The notes: generated from the letters alone by a model not told the origin. Numbered from the stretch's first letter, positions 1-7,847 are shown. The stretch is 19,270 bases of DNA from JBELHJ01 sp042091495 (GCA_042091495.1 JBELHJ010000042.1:1-19270); one strand, 5' to 3'. Numbers and translations: made by a program.

Positions 1-51
1 GGCGACATTCAGCTTGGAAGGCTGACGCTCTACCAACTGAGCTACTCCCGC
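1..51 (-). tRNA. tRNA-Gly (anticodon TCC), 3' part cut off by the window edge
   Basis: Read on the minus strand, the sequence starts with the acceptor strand GCGGGAG, followed by a D arm (GCTC-AGTTGGTA-GAGC) and an anticodon arm TCAGC-CTTCCAA-GCTGA. The loop carries anticodon TCC, which reads GGA and related glycine codons. The variable region and the first T-stem bases are present, but the T loop, the 3' acceptor strand and any CCA lie left of position 1. The 5' end at position 51 is set by the first G of the acceptor stem. Confidence 0.93.
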
Positions 52-60
52 AATCGGTTG

Positions 61-68
61 CAAATATA
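61..68 (-). promoter_or_regulatory. -7 element of the tRNA-Gly promoter (TATATTTG)
   Basis: On the minus strand these bases read TATATTTG, an exact match to the Bacteroidota -7 consensus TAnnTTTG. The element lies 9 bases upstream of the mature tRNA 5' end, which fits a short leader. No clear TTG-type -33 element is visible at the expected distance. The rest of 69-163, up to the acetyltransferase start, is AT-rich and I see nothing else in it. Confidence 0.5.
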
Positions 69-163
69 AAAAAACTATGAACATTGGTAACTATTTTAAA
101 ATGATTTTTAGAGTAAATTAGCTAATCATTCATAACTTATTAAATATCAAAATCATACAAGAT

Positions 164-595
164 ATGATGTATCAAATTATTGTAAAACCCATACCTATTG
201 ATGCTGTTTACCCAATAAGACACGCTGTGTTGAGAAAAGGTAAGCCATTTGAAAGCTGTAAGTTTAATAATGATTTAGATGACACAACCACACATTATGG
301 CGTATTTAAAGATAATAAACTTGCTGGCGTAGCTTCCATCTTGAAAAATGATCACCCTCAAATTCATGCCGCATCTCAATTCCAATTAAGAGGGATGGCT
401 GTTTTAGATACATTTCAAGGAAAAGGTCTTGGCAGTTACTTAATCAAACACATCATAAAAACTTACTGTCCTTCAATTATATGGTGTAATGCAAGAGAAA
501 AAGCTGTGCCATTCTACAGTAAAAATCAATTTAGTATCATCGGATCTGCATTCCATATTCCTAAGATTGGTTTACACTATGTTATGCATACCTAA
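164..595 (+). CDS. GNAT-family N-acetyltransferase
   Basis: A 143-residue single-domain protein that should transfer an acetyl group from acetyl-CoA to an unknown amine, probably in the cytoplasm. The acetyl-CoA binding signature is visible: strand LRGMAV (residues 76-81) leads into the pyrophosphate-binding loop QGKGLGSYL (85-93), matching Q/R-x-x-G-x-G/A. The later segment CNAREKAVPFYSKNQF (108-123) is the usual GNAT end, with the Asn-Ala-Arg and Phe-Tyr positions. Two ATGs in tandem (164 and 167) could both serve as start, and no Shine-Dalgarno is seen. It stands 73 bases ahead of gpmI, which has its own promoter candidate, so it is probably a separate unit. The substrate cannot be told from the sequence. 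Confidence 0.85.
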   Translation: MMYQIIVKPIPIDAVYPIRHAVLRKGKPFESCKFNNDLDDTTTHYGVFKDNKLAGVASILKNDHPQIHAASQFQLRGMAVLDTFQGKGLGSYLIKHIIKTYCPSIIWCNAREKAVPFYSKNQFSIIGSAFHIPKIGLHYVMHT

Positions 596-646
596 AATCA
601 TAATTCTAAATCTTAATAAATGTTTCGTCAATCCTTCTGATAACTT

Positions 647-654
647 TATATTTG
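647..654 (+). promoter_or_regulatory. Candidate -7 element for gpmI (TATATTTG), overlapping a GGAGG
   Basis: TATATTTG matches TAnnTTTG exactly and ends 14 bases before the first gpmI ATG at 669. A GGAGG at 654-658, 10 bases before that ATG, could instead be a Shine-Dalgarno, which is uncommon in this phylum. The two readings conflict: transcription starting a few bases after the -7 element would leave GGAGG out of the mRNA. No clear -33 TTG is found, so the promoter call is tentative. Confidence 0.4.
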
Positions 655-668
655 GAGGCAAATAAAAC

Positions 669-2189
669 ATGATGAACAAAAAAGTTATTTTAATGATTCT
701 TGATGGTTGGGGCACCTCTCCTGATCCAAAAGTTTCTGCGATAGATCAAGCCAATACACCATACATAGATCAACTTTATAAAGACTATGCCTTTGCTAGT
801 TTAAGAACAGATGGTTTGCATGTGGGGTTACCTGAAGGACAAATGGGTAATAGTGAAGTAGGCCATATGAATTTGGGAGCAGGTAGAGTTGTATATCAAG
901 ATTTGGTTAAAATTAACTTAGCAGTACAAAATAAAACCCTAGCCACTGAATCCACAATCCAAAACGCCTTTGATTATGCCAAATCTAACAACAAACCGGT
1001 TCATTTTTTAGGTCTTTTGAGTGATGGTGGTGTCCATTCTCACAGTTCGCACTTGTATGGATTGATTGATGCTGCCAACAATGCTGGTATTGAAAATTCC
1101 TTTGTTCACGCCTTTACAGATGGAAGAGATGTCGATCCTAAATCGGGGTTAAGTTATATTGAAAAATTAGAAGATTTCATTCAAGATAAACCAACTAAGC
1201 TTGCTTCTATCACTGGAAGATATTATGCAATGGATCGAGATAAAAGGTGGGAAAGAGTAAAATTAGCTTATGATGCACTAGTTAATAATAGAGGTGATCT
1301 ATCAGCTACACCAATAGATACAATTAAAGCCAATTATAATAACGGTATAACCGATGAGTTTATAAAACCTATCATAGTTTGTGATAGTAATAAAAATGCC
1401 ATTTCTAAAATAAAAGATGGTGATGTCATCATCTTCTTTAATTTCAGAACAGATCGCGGTAGACAATTAACTGAAGCCTTATCTCAAAAGGATTTTCATG
1501 AGCAAAACATGCATAAATTAGATTTGCATTACGTTACCATGACCAATTATGATGAGTCTTTCAAAAATGTAAATGTCATTTACGAAAAAGACAATCTGAC
1601 TGACACTTTAGGAGAGGTGGTTTCAAAAAACAATAAGACACAAATTCGTATAGCTGAAACAGAAAAGTATCCTCATGTGACTTTTTTCTTTTCAGGTGGG
1701 CAAGAAGCTCCTTTTAAGGGGGAACAACGCATTCTTCGTAATTCTCCCAAAGTGGCCACATATGATCTCAAACCAGAGATGAGTGCATTTGAACTGCGTG
1801 ATGCCCTTATTCCAGAGTTAGATGCCCAATCGGCAGATTTTGTTTGTTTAAATTTTGCGAACGGTGATATGGTAGGTCATACCGGTGTAATGGAGGCTGC
1901 TGTTAAAGCATGTGAAGCCGTTGATCAATGTGTTAAAGATGTCGTAGATACTGCACTGAAAAATGATTATACTACCTTATTAATTGCTGATCATGGTAAT
2001 TGTGAAACCATGATTAATGAAGACGGTTCACCACACACAGCTCACACAACAAATCCAGTTCCTGTAATTCTTATTGATAAAACGCTTAATAATATAAATG
2101 ATGGTATCCTAGGAGATATTGCGCCTACCATTTTAAAATTAATGGGTGTTAATCAACCTGATGCTATGACTGGAAAATCTATGATTTAG
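669..2189 (+). CDS. gpmI: 2,3-bisphosphoglycerate-independent phosphoglycerate mutase
   Basis: Interconverts 3-phosphoglycerate and 2-phosphoglycerate in glycolysis and gluconeogenesis, using two Mn2+ ions and a phosphoserine intermediate in the cytoplasm. At 506 residues it has the normal family length. The metal-binding MILDGWG is at residues 9-15, the nucleophile Ser62 lies in GNSEVGH, and the substrate-binding inserted domain shows HSHSSH (123-128), DGRDVDP (151-157) and GRYYAMDRDKRWER (183-196). The second metal site is complete: D400 and H404 (NGDMVGH), D441-H442 (ADHGN) and H459 (HTAH). The start is either of two tandem ATGs (669 or 672). The HAD gene follows after 13 bases, so it probably leads an operon gpmI-HAD-map-methyltransferase. 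Confidence 0.97.
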   Translation: MMNKKVILMILDGWGTSPDPKVSAIDQANTPYIDQLYKDYAFASLRTDGLHVGLPEGQMGNSEVGHMNLGAGRVVYQDLVKINLAVQNKTLATESTIQNAFDYAKSNNKPVHFLGLLSDGGVHSHSSHLYGLIDAANNAGIENSFVHAFTDGRDVDPKSGLSYIEKLEDFIQDKPTKLASITGRYYAMDRDKRWERVKLAYDALVNNRGDLSATPIDTIKANYNNGITDEFIKPIIVCDSNKNAISKIKDGDVIIFFNFRTDRGRQLTEALSQKDFHEQNMHKLDLHYVTMTNYDESFKNVNVIYEKDNLTDTLGEVVSKNNKTQIRIAETEKYPHVTFFFSGGQEAPFKGEQRILRNSPKVATYDLKPEMSAFELRDALIPELDAQSADFVCLNFANGDMVGHTGVMEAAVKACEAVDQCVKDVVDTALKNDYTTLLIADHGNCETMINEDGSPHTAHTTNPVPVILIDKTLNNINDGILGDIAPTILKLMGVNQPDAMTGKSMI

Positions 2190-2202
2190 ATAAATTGTAA
2201 TT

Positions 2203-2610
2203 ATGAATCTCAAACAGAGTCTTATTATTGCTGTTGATTTTGACGGTACTATTGTAGAGGACGCTTACCCTGCTATAGGAAAACCTAAACTGTTTGCTTT
2301 TGATACGTTGAAGAAATTACAAAATGAAGGCCATAGGCTAATCCTGTGGACTTACAGATCAGGAAAAAAATTAGAAGAGGCCGTCCAGTTTTGTGAATCT
2401 AACGGCATCAACTTTTATGCTATAAATGCCAGTTATGAAGACGAGGAAATTGATTCTGAAAAAAGCCGTAAAATTCATGCCGATATTTTTATTGATGATA
2501 GAAATGTAGGAGGCTTTATTGGATGGGGAAATGTTCATCAATTATTATTGAACCAAGAAATTGCCACTAGGCAAACAAAAGGTATATTTTCATTTCTAAA
2601 GAAAAGATAA
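2203..2610 (+). CDS. Small HAD-superfamily hydrolase, probable phosphatase (BT0820-like)
   Basis: A 135-residue cytoplasmic protein with a bare HAD core and no large cap domain. All four HAD motifs are visible: motif I DFDGT with nucleophile Asp12 and acid/base Asp14, motif II Thr50 in LWTYRSG, motif III Lys90 (EKSRKIH), and motif IV Asp98-Asp99 in FIDDRNVGG. This set supports phosphate-ester hydrolysis with Mg2+, but the substrate is unknown. It resembles the short HAD proteins of Bacteroidota typified by BT0820 of Bacteroides thetaiotaomicron; that family name is from memory. It lies 13 bases after gpmI and one base before map, so co-transcription is likely. Confidence 0.82.
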   Translation: MNLKQSLIIAVDFDGTIVEDAYPAIGKPKLFAFDTLKKLQNEGHRLILWTYRSGKKLEEAVQFCESNGINFYAINASYEDEEIDSEKSRKIHADIFIDDRNVGGFIGWGNVHQLLLNQEIATRQTKGIFSFLKKR

Positions 2611-2611
2611 A

Positions 2612-3430
2612 ATGATTGTAGTTAAAACTAAAGAAGAAATTGAATTAATGCGCGAAAGCGCCCTAATCGTGTCTAAAACTTTAGGCATACTTGCTAAAGA
2701 AGTCAAACCTGGTGTGACTACCCTAAAACTTGATAAACTTGCTGAAGAATGCATTAGAGATCACGGAGCAATACCCGGGTTTCTAGGACTCTATGATTTC
2801 CCAAATACGTTGTGTATGAGTCCTAATGAGCAAGTGGTTCATGGCATTCCCAACGATAAACCTCTAGAAGAAGGTGATATTATTTCTATAGATTGTGGTG
2901 CCTTAAAAAATGGGTTTTATGGCGACCATGCCTACACGTTTGCAGTTGGTGAAATAGCTCCAGAAACTCAAAAATTACTTGATGTAACTAAAGCGTCTCT
3001 TTACGTTGGTATAAAAGAATTTAAATTAGGAAACCGAGTGGGTGATGTAGGTTACGCCATTCAAAACTTTTGCGAATCACACGGCTATGGTGTTGTTAGA
3101 GAATTAGTTGGACATGGTTTAGGAACCACAATGCATGAAGACCCTGAAATGCCAAACTATGGCAGAAGAGGTCGTGGTAAGAAATTTTTGGAAGGTCAGG
3201 TTGTTGCTATAGAGCCTATGATTAATCTTGGTACACATAAAATTAGACAACACAAAGATGGCTGGACCATAACTACCCTAGATCAAAAACCAAGTGCACA
3301 TTTTGAACATGACGTTGCAATTGTAGATGGTAAACCTGAGTTGCTTTCAACATTTGCATATATTTATGAGGCACTTGGCATTACAAGTGATGAGGAAGAT
3401 GCGTTTAGAAAAGAACCGTTTAAAATCTAA
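2612..3430 (+). CDS. map: Type I methionine aminopeptidase
   Basis: Removes the initiator methionine from new proteins whose second residue is small. At 272 residues it matches the bacterial type Ib enzyme. All five metal ligands can be placed: Asp94 (SIDCG), Asp105 (GDHAYTF), His168 (VGHGLG), Glu201 (IEPMIN) and Glu232 (FEHDVAI). The substrate-pocket histidines His77 (VVHGIP) and His175 (TMHED) are also present. The gene starts one base after the HAD stop codon, with no Shine-Dalgarno, so it is probably read from the same transcript as gpmI. In many bacteria map sits with ribosomal-protein genes; here it keeps metabolic company. Confidence 0.97.
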   Translation: MIVVKTKEEIELMRESALIVSKTLGILAKEVKPGVTTLKLDKLAEECIRDHGAIPGFLGLYDFPNTLCMSPNEQVVHGIPNDKPLEEGDIISIDCGALKNGFYGDHAYTFAVGEIAPETQKLLDVTKASLYVGIKEFKLGNRVGDVGYAIQNFCESHGYGVVRELVGHGLGTTMHEDPEMPNYGRRGRGKKFLEGQVVAIEPMINLGTHKIRQHKDGWTITTLDQKPSAHFEHDVAIVDGKPELLSTFAYIYEALGITSDEEDAFRKEPFKI

Positions 3431-3435
3431 CTATA

Positions 3436-4209
3436 TTGCTAAAGGGTAGTTTTAAATTTTTATTAAATACAGTCCCCAGACCTATACTCATTAAAATGAG
3501 CTATTTGGTACAACCTCTTTTATCTTTTTTGTTAAAAGGTGACGTTTTTGAAGACCCCATAGATCATAAAACATTTAAAAGATTTTTACCCTACGGTTAT
3601 CAAACCCAAAGACAAAATGTTTTGTCTCCGTCTACCCTATCCCTAGAAAGACATCGGTTACTATGGTTGTACCTTAAAAAAGAAACACCTTTTTTTAAAA
3701 ACAACTATAACGTCTTACACTTTGCTCCTGAACAGGCTTTTCATAAACGCTTTAAGCGACTAAAAAACATTAATTATACCACTACTGATTTAAATTCACC
3801 CCTTGCAGATGTTAAGGCTGATATTTGTAATCTTCCCTTTGCAGAAAATGAATTTGATGTTATTTTATGCAACCATGTTTTGGAACATATTCCTGATGAC
3901 ACTAGAGCGATGCAAGAACTATTTAGAGTTATGAAACCAGGAGGGTTTGGAATTTTTCAAATTCCTCAGGACTTAAGTCGAGTACATACTTTTGAAGATC
4001 ATACAATCACCGATAAAAACGAGCGCAATCGTATTTTTGGTCAATACGATCATGTTCGCATATATGGTAAAGATTACTTTGACAAACTAAGGAGTATTGG
4101 CTTTGTTGTTAATGAAGTCGATTACACAACATCATTTACTCAAAGTGAGATACAAAGATATGGCCTAGCCAAAGGAGAAATTATTCCAGTTTGTAAAAAA
4201 CCTGCCTAA
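3436..4209 (+). CDS. Class I SAM-dependent methyltransferase (TTG start)
   Basis: A 257-residue protein with a Rossmann-like methyltransferase domain from about residue 90. Motif I, normally a glycine-rich loop, appears here as VLHFAPEQ (93-100). The acidic ribose-binding position is in TTDLN (116-120), motif IV is DVILCNHVLEHI (141-152), and the loop RVMKPGGFG (164-172) follows. The substrate is unknown. The first 60 residues are hydrophobic and basic, including KMSYLVQPLLSFLLKG (20-35), and may touch the membrane or cap the site. The start is TTG at 3436, five bases after map; the next in-frame ATG (Met21, 3496) would drop a segment that I recall being present in flavobacterial relatives. 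It ends three bases from the convergent apbE stop, with no terminator visible between them. Confidence 0.83.
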   Translation: MLKGSFKFLLNTVPRPILIKMSYLVQPLLSFLLKGDVFEDPIDHKTFKRFLPYGYQTQRQNVLSPSTLSLERHRLLWLYLKKETPFFKNNYNVLHFAPEQAFHKRFKRLKNINYTTTDLNSPLADVKADICNLPFAENEFDVILCNHVLEHIPDDTRAMQELFRVMKPGGFGIFQIPQDLSRVHTFEDHTITDKNERNRIFGQYDHVRIYGKDYFDKLRSIGFVVNEVDYTTSFTQSEIQRYGLAKGEIIPVCKKPA

Positions 4210-4212
4210 AAC

Positions 4213-5348
4213 TTATTCAGGAAAGCCATTAAAGCTTTCTGTTTGTATTGAACTATCATCACTTTGATAAATGACATAGGCTTTAATATTTTCATATTTC
4301 TTTAAAAAATCTCTTAAAACAGACATACCCATGGATTGAAACGCTGTAGCATAAGCGTCAGCATCGCCACAAGTATTTGTAATTACGGATACACTTAAAA
4401 TATTGGATTTACTAGGGTATCCCGTATTAGTATCAATAATATGAGCATATCTGTTACCGTTTTCATCTATTTTAAATTTTCTGTATGTTCCAGAGGTAGC
4501 CATCGCGCTTTGTTTTAATTGTATGGCTTTTAATAAAGACTGTGATCCATCAAAATTAGGCGCCTCTATACCCACTTTCCAAGGCTGATTCTTTTCAATA
4601 TTAATACCACTAGATTTTAACTCCCCGCCTATTTCTAATAGATAATTGTTAACTCCCTTTGAGTTAAAATAATCTGCAATGACATCTACAGCATAACCTT
4701 TAGCTACGGAGTTAAAATCAATAAATGTTAATGGAAAAGNNNNNNNNNNNNNNNNNNNNNNNNNNNNNNNNNNNNNNNNNNNNNNNNNNNNNNNNNNNNN
4801 NNNNNNNNNNNNNNNNNNNNNNNNNNNNNNNNNNNNNNNTCTACAGCATAACCTTTAGCTACGGAGTTAAAATCAATAAATGTTAATGGAAAAGATTTAT
4901 TTAGTTGATTGCCCTCCAGACGTAATTTGTCAAACCCCACACCAACCATTAATGAATCAATCATTACTGATGTCACTTTTTTATCAGATACTTCAGGGCC
5001 AAAACGCCAAGCATTGACTATGGCACCAATTGTTGGATCAAAAACACCAGAGGTTTCTGAATAAATACGACTAGAAATATTAAAAACGTTAATAAAATGT
5101 CTATCAACTGTAAAAGCTTCATTTCTATTAATCTTTGAAATATCAGAATCCGCCATATAAGTTGACATGGATTGATTGATCACTGCAAACAAGCTGTCAA
5201 TTTCTTTTTGATTCACTGAATTTAAATCCCCTTCGAATATGAAATTATAGGATGTCCCAAATATGGGACCACTTAAAGAAGTATTGTGTTTATCTGTATG
5301 ACAAGAAGTTAAGACCAGTAAAAATGTTAAATATATGAATTGACGCAT
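4213..5348 (-). CDS. apbE: FAD:protein FMN transferase ApbE (lipoprotein), interrupted only by an assembly gap
   Basis: Attaches FMN by a phosphoester bond to threonines of NqrB and NqrC, and so matures the adjacent Nqr pump on the periplasmic side. The two visible pieces (4213-4739 and 4840-5348) flank 100 N. Dropping the N run and one copy of the 55-base repeat removes 155 bases and fuses them in frame into 326 residues, a normal ApbE length. The N-terminus is a lipoprotein signal with lipobox LTSC (Cys16). Motifs in order: FDPTIGAIVNAWRFG (103-117), DFNSVAKGYAVD (159-170), LEIGGE, AMATSGTYRKF, HIIDTNTGYPS and the metal-site region CGDADAYATAF. All active-site motifs are present once joined. 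The ATG overlaps the TAA of the upstream small gene (TAATG), which suggests coupled translation. Confidence 0.93.
4685..4739 (+). repeat. Left copy of the 55-base gap-flanking duplication
   Basis: This stretch, from TCTACAGCAT to TGGAAAAG, is repeated without mismatch at 4840-4894. Both copies encode the same ApbE segment (around FIDFNSVAKGYAV). The repeat stops exactly at the N run on both sides, which is the mark of an unmerged contig overlap; 55 is also a common assembly k-mer size. Confidence 0.93.
4740..4839. other. Assembly gap of exactly 100 N
   Basis: The run contains 100 unknown bases, a length scaffolders often use as a placeholder. The 55 bases before it are identical to the 55 bases after it, so the two contigs overlap rather than being separated by missing sequence. 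The gap lies inside apbE and is not a biological insertion. Confidence 0.95.
4840..4894 (+). repeat. Right copy of the 55-base gap-flanking duplication
   Basis: Identical to 4685-4739. Removing this copy together with the N run restores a continuous apbE frame, since 155 bases lost shifts the right-hand frame onto the left-hand one. It is best treated as an assembly duplicate, not a real repeat. Confidence 0.93.
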
Positions 5349-5725
5349 TAGTTAAGATTGTTTTCAATTAATTGAATGCCATTGTATTCCATCAAATACT
5401 CTTCATCTAAATAGACTGGCAATGATTCGTCATTTGGGTTACCAAGTCCAACACCTGCATACATAACTTTAGCATTATGAGAAATGGCATGTTTTTTAAA
5501 AGTTTCCATCCATACTATGTCATAGTTGTTTGGATTCTCAGGAAGTGTTACAACCCTAACAATAACAAAAAAATACTGTTTGTTAGCATCCATCACTACG
5601 AATTGAGGATGCTTCTTTAATTTACTATTTACAGCAATAAATTCGAAACCGCGTTTTTCAAGATCTTTACCCACATGATTCATGGCTAAATTATGTAATT
5701 CTTGAGGTGATAAAGGCTTTGACAT
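5348..5725 (-). CDS. Small conserved-looking protein between nqrF and apbE, function unknown
   Basis: A 125-residue soluble protein starting MSKPLSPQELHNLAMN, with no signal peptide, cysteine or cofactor motif that I can see. It has alternating strands and helices, such as KQYFFVIVRVVTLPE and AKVMYAGVGLGNPND. The frame stays open upstream to an ATG at 5755, but that ATG lies inside the terminator hairpin after nqrF, so 5725 is the better start. The stop overlaps the apbE start (TAATG), and nqrF ends 62 bases upstream. I recall flavobacterial relatives labelled as NqrF subunits in databases; nothing here supports that name, since it lacks the ferredoxin and FAD/NAD domains. The position suggests a role linked to Nqr or to flavinylation, which is inference. 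Confidence 0.75.
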   Translation of the reverse strand: MSKPLSPQELHNLAMNHVGKDLEKRGFEFIAVNSKLKKHPQFVVMDANKQYFFVIVRVVTLPENPNNYDIVWMETFKKHAISHNAKVMYAGVGLGNPNDESLPVYLDEEYLMEYNGIQLIENNLN

Positions 5726-5742
5726 AATTAAAGTTAAATAAA

Positions 5743-5769
5743 AAAGCCAATACAAAATGTATTGGCTTT
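5743..5769 (-). terminator. Intrinsic terminator after nqrF
   Basis: A perfect 11-base-pair hairpin: AAAGCCAATAC at 5743-5753 pairs with GTATTGGCTTT at 5759-5769 around a five-base loop. On the minus strand it is followed by a T-rich tail (about 5735-5745), as expected for rho-independent termination. It lies 18 bases past the nqrF stop and separates the nqr operon from the downstream small gene and apbE, which may be expressed by read-through or from a separate promoter. Confidence 0.85.
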
Positions 5770-5787
5770 AGTTTATAATATATGGAA

Positions 5788-7098
5788 TTAACCACCAAAG
5801 TCATCAAAACGAATGTTTTCATCTGGAATTCCAAAATCTTCACCCATTTTTTGAACAGCTTTATTCATTAATGGAGGGCCACAGAAATAAAGTTCTATAT
5901 CCTCTGGACTCTCATGATGATTTAAGTAATTATCTATTACACAATTGTGAACAAAACCAACAAAACCATCACCCTCTGTATCATTAATATCCTTTTTAGC
6001 AGTCCAATTATCTTCTTCTAATGGTTCAGATAAAGCAATGAAAAACTTAAAGTTATCAAACTTACGTTCTAATTCATAGAAATGCTCTAAGTAGAATAAC
6101 TCTCTTTTTGAACGCCCACCATACCAGTAAGTCACTTTTCTTCCAGTCTCTAAGGTCTTGAATAAATGGTATAAGTGAGAACGCATTGGAGCCATACCAG
6201 CACCACCACCTACATATAACATTTCAGAGTCAGATTCATTGATGAAGAATTCTCCGTAAGGTCCAGAGATGGTTACTTTATCGCCTTGCTTTTTAGAGAA
6301 AATATAAGATGAAGCAACCCCTGGATTTACATCTGCCCATCCGTTCTTATTACGATCCCATGGTGGGGTAGCAATACGAACATTGAGCATAATTTCACGA
6401 CCTTCTGCTGGGTAAGAAGCCATTGAATAAGCACGTTCAACTGTTTCACCATTTTTCATAACTAATGGCCAAAGGTTGAATTTATCCCACTCCATTTTAA
6501 ATTTATCTGGAGACTCATGCTCTTCAGGGTGTGCTGTGATATCAATATCAGAGTACTTAACCTCACACTCTGGAATTTCAATCTGGATATATCCACCAGC
6601 CTTGTAATTCATGTCTTCAGGAATTTCAACAACAAATTCCTTAATAAACGAGGCTACATTATAGTTTCTCACTACAGTCGCTTCCCATTTCTTAATACCA
6701 AAAACTTCTTCAGGAATGGTAATTTCCATATTTTGCTTCACTTTAACTTGACAAGCTAAACGTGCGCCGTGTTTTAGTTCTTTTCTTGTAAAATGTGGCG
6801 TTTCTGTTGGAAGCGCTTCGCCTCCTCCATCAAGTACGTGACACTCACACTGAATACAAGTTCCACCACCACCACAAGCAGATGGTAAAAATATTTTTTC
6901 ATTTCCTAAAGTTGAAAGTAAACTTGCACCTGAAGCCACTTCAATTTCTTTTTCTCCGTTAATTTTAATTTTTACGGGACCCGATGGGGATAATTTTTGT
7001 TTAACAAACAATAACAACCCTACTAACGACAAAGTAATTAGTAAAAATGCAGTTACTGTAGCTGTAACGGTTCCTAATGTTCCTGCTTCTAAAATCAT
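5788..7098 (-). CDS. nqrF: Na+-translocating NADH:quinone reductase subunit F
   Basis: The electron-input subunit: it oxidises NADH and passes electrons through FAD and a [2Fe-2S] cluster into the membrane part of the pump. The 436 residues are of normal length and order. One membrane helix spans about residues 11-33, then a ferredoxin domain carries cluster ligands Cys75, Cys81, Cys84 and Cys116, with the same spacing as the Vibrio enzyme. The FAD motif RAYS is at 222-225, the NAD pyrophosphate loop GGGAGMAP at 297-304, and the C-terminal FCGPP at 405-409. It is the last gene of the nqrABCDEF run, one base after nqrE, and is followed by a strong terminator. Confidence 0.97.
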   Translation of the reverse strand: MILEAGTLGTVTATVTAFLLITLSLVGLLLFVKQKLSPSGPVKIKINGEKEIEVASGASLLSTLGNEKIFLPSACGGGGTCIQCECHVLDGGGEALPTETPHFTRKELKHGARLACQVKVKQNMEITIPEEVFGIKKWEATVVRNYNVASFIKEFVVEIPEDMNYKAGGYIQIEIPECEVKYSDIDITAHPEEHESPDKFKMEWDKFNLWPLVMKNGETVERAYSMASYPAEGREIMLNVRIATPPWDRNKNGWADVNPGVASSYIFSKKQGDKVTISGPYGEFFINESDSEMLYVGGGAGMAPMRSHLYHLFKTLETGRKVTYWYGGRSKRELFYLEHFYELERKFDNFKFFIALSEPLEEDNWTAKKDINDTEGDGFVGFVHNCVIDNYLNHHESPEDIELYFCGPPLMNKAVQKMGEDFGIPDENIRFDDFGG

Positions 7099-7099
7099 A

Positions 7100-7819
7100 T
7101 TATTCTGCTATTTCATCATGGTTAGCTAAATCTTCTTTATCTTCTTCAGAAAGCTCTTTAGTAGGCTCTGTAAGTTCTGTTTTAGGCTCTGCAGCATCAT
7201 CGCCTCCTGTTAACATACCTCCAAAACTCATAAATCCAATAGCCATCAAGCCTGTAATAATAAACGTAATTCCTAAACCTCTTAATGGAGCGGGTACGTT
7301 GGAGTATCTAATTTTCTCACGAATAGCTGCAATAGCCAATATGGCTAGAAACCAACCAATCCCTGAACCAACACCGTAAATTGTCGCTAGTCCCAAAGTT
7401 GGTATTTCACGAGATTGCATGAATAATGACCCTCCAAGAATTGCACAGTTTACGGCAATTAGTGGTAAAAAGATACCTAAAGAGTTATATAATGATGGTG
7501 AGAATTTCTCAACAACAATCTCTACTAACTGTACCATAGTTGCTATGGTTGCAATGAACATGATAAAAGACAAAAAGCTTAAATCATAAGATGCAAAGTC
7601 GTCACCAAACCAAGTTAGGGCTCCAGGCTTTAAAATGTATTGATCCAACAACCAGTTTAAGGGTACCGTTATTGCTAAAACAAAAATCACCGCTGCTCCA
7701 AGACCCACGGCTGTAGACACTTTTTTAGATACTGCCAGATATGAGCACATCCCTAGGAACGTAGCAAATACCATGTTATCTATGAAAATTGATTTAAAAA
7801 ATAATTCTATGTATTCCAT
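7100..7819 (-). CDS. nqrE: Na+-translocating NADH:quinone reductase subunit E, with an acidic C-terminal tail
   Basis: A membrane subunit which with NqrD holds the iron centre in the middle of the membrane. The two ligand cysteines are present in the expected inverted-repeat helices: Cys25 (FLGMCSYLAV) and Cys125 (IAVNCAILGG). Six hydrophobic segments end near residue 205. The protein then continues with about 33 strongly charged residues (from GGDDAAEP to the end, rich in Glu, Asp and Lys), which makes it 239 residues against about 200 in the Vibrio subunit. The tail is probably soluble. The gene begins 28 bases after nqrD, the widest gap within the operon. Confidence 0.96.
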   Translation of the reverse strand: MEYIELFFKSIFIDNMVFATFLGMCSYLAVSKKVSTAVGLGAAVIFVLAITVPLNWLLDQYILKPGALTWFGDDFASYDLSFLSFIMFIATIATMVQLVEIVVEKFSPSLYNSLGIFLPLIAVNCAILGGSLFMQSREIPTLGLATIYGVGSGIGWFLAILAIAAIREKIRYSNVPAPLRGLGITFIITGLMAIGFMSFGGMLTGGDDAAEPKTELTEPTKELSEEDKEDLANHDEIAE

Positions 7820-7847
7820 AATATATTGTTCTGTTTAATAGTAAGGA

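Noticed and set aside
4213..4739. apbE as a disrupted pseudogene or a tandem duplication
   Set aside because: The break coincides exactly with an N run and a 55-base contig overlap; the joined frame has no defect.
5348..5755. Longer start (ATG at 5755) for the small gene upstream of apbE
   Set aside because: The added residues come from the nqrF terminator hairpin; the ATG at 5725 starts a sensible soluble protein.
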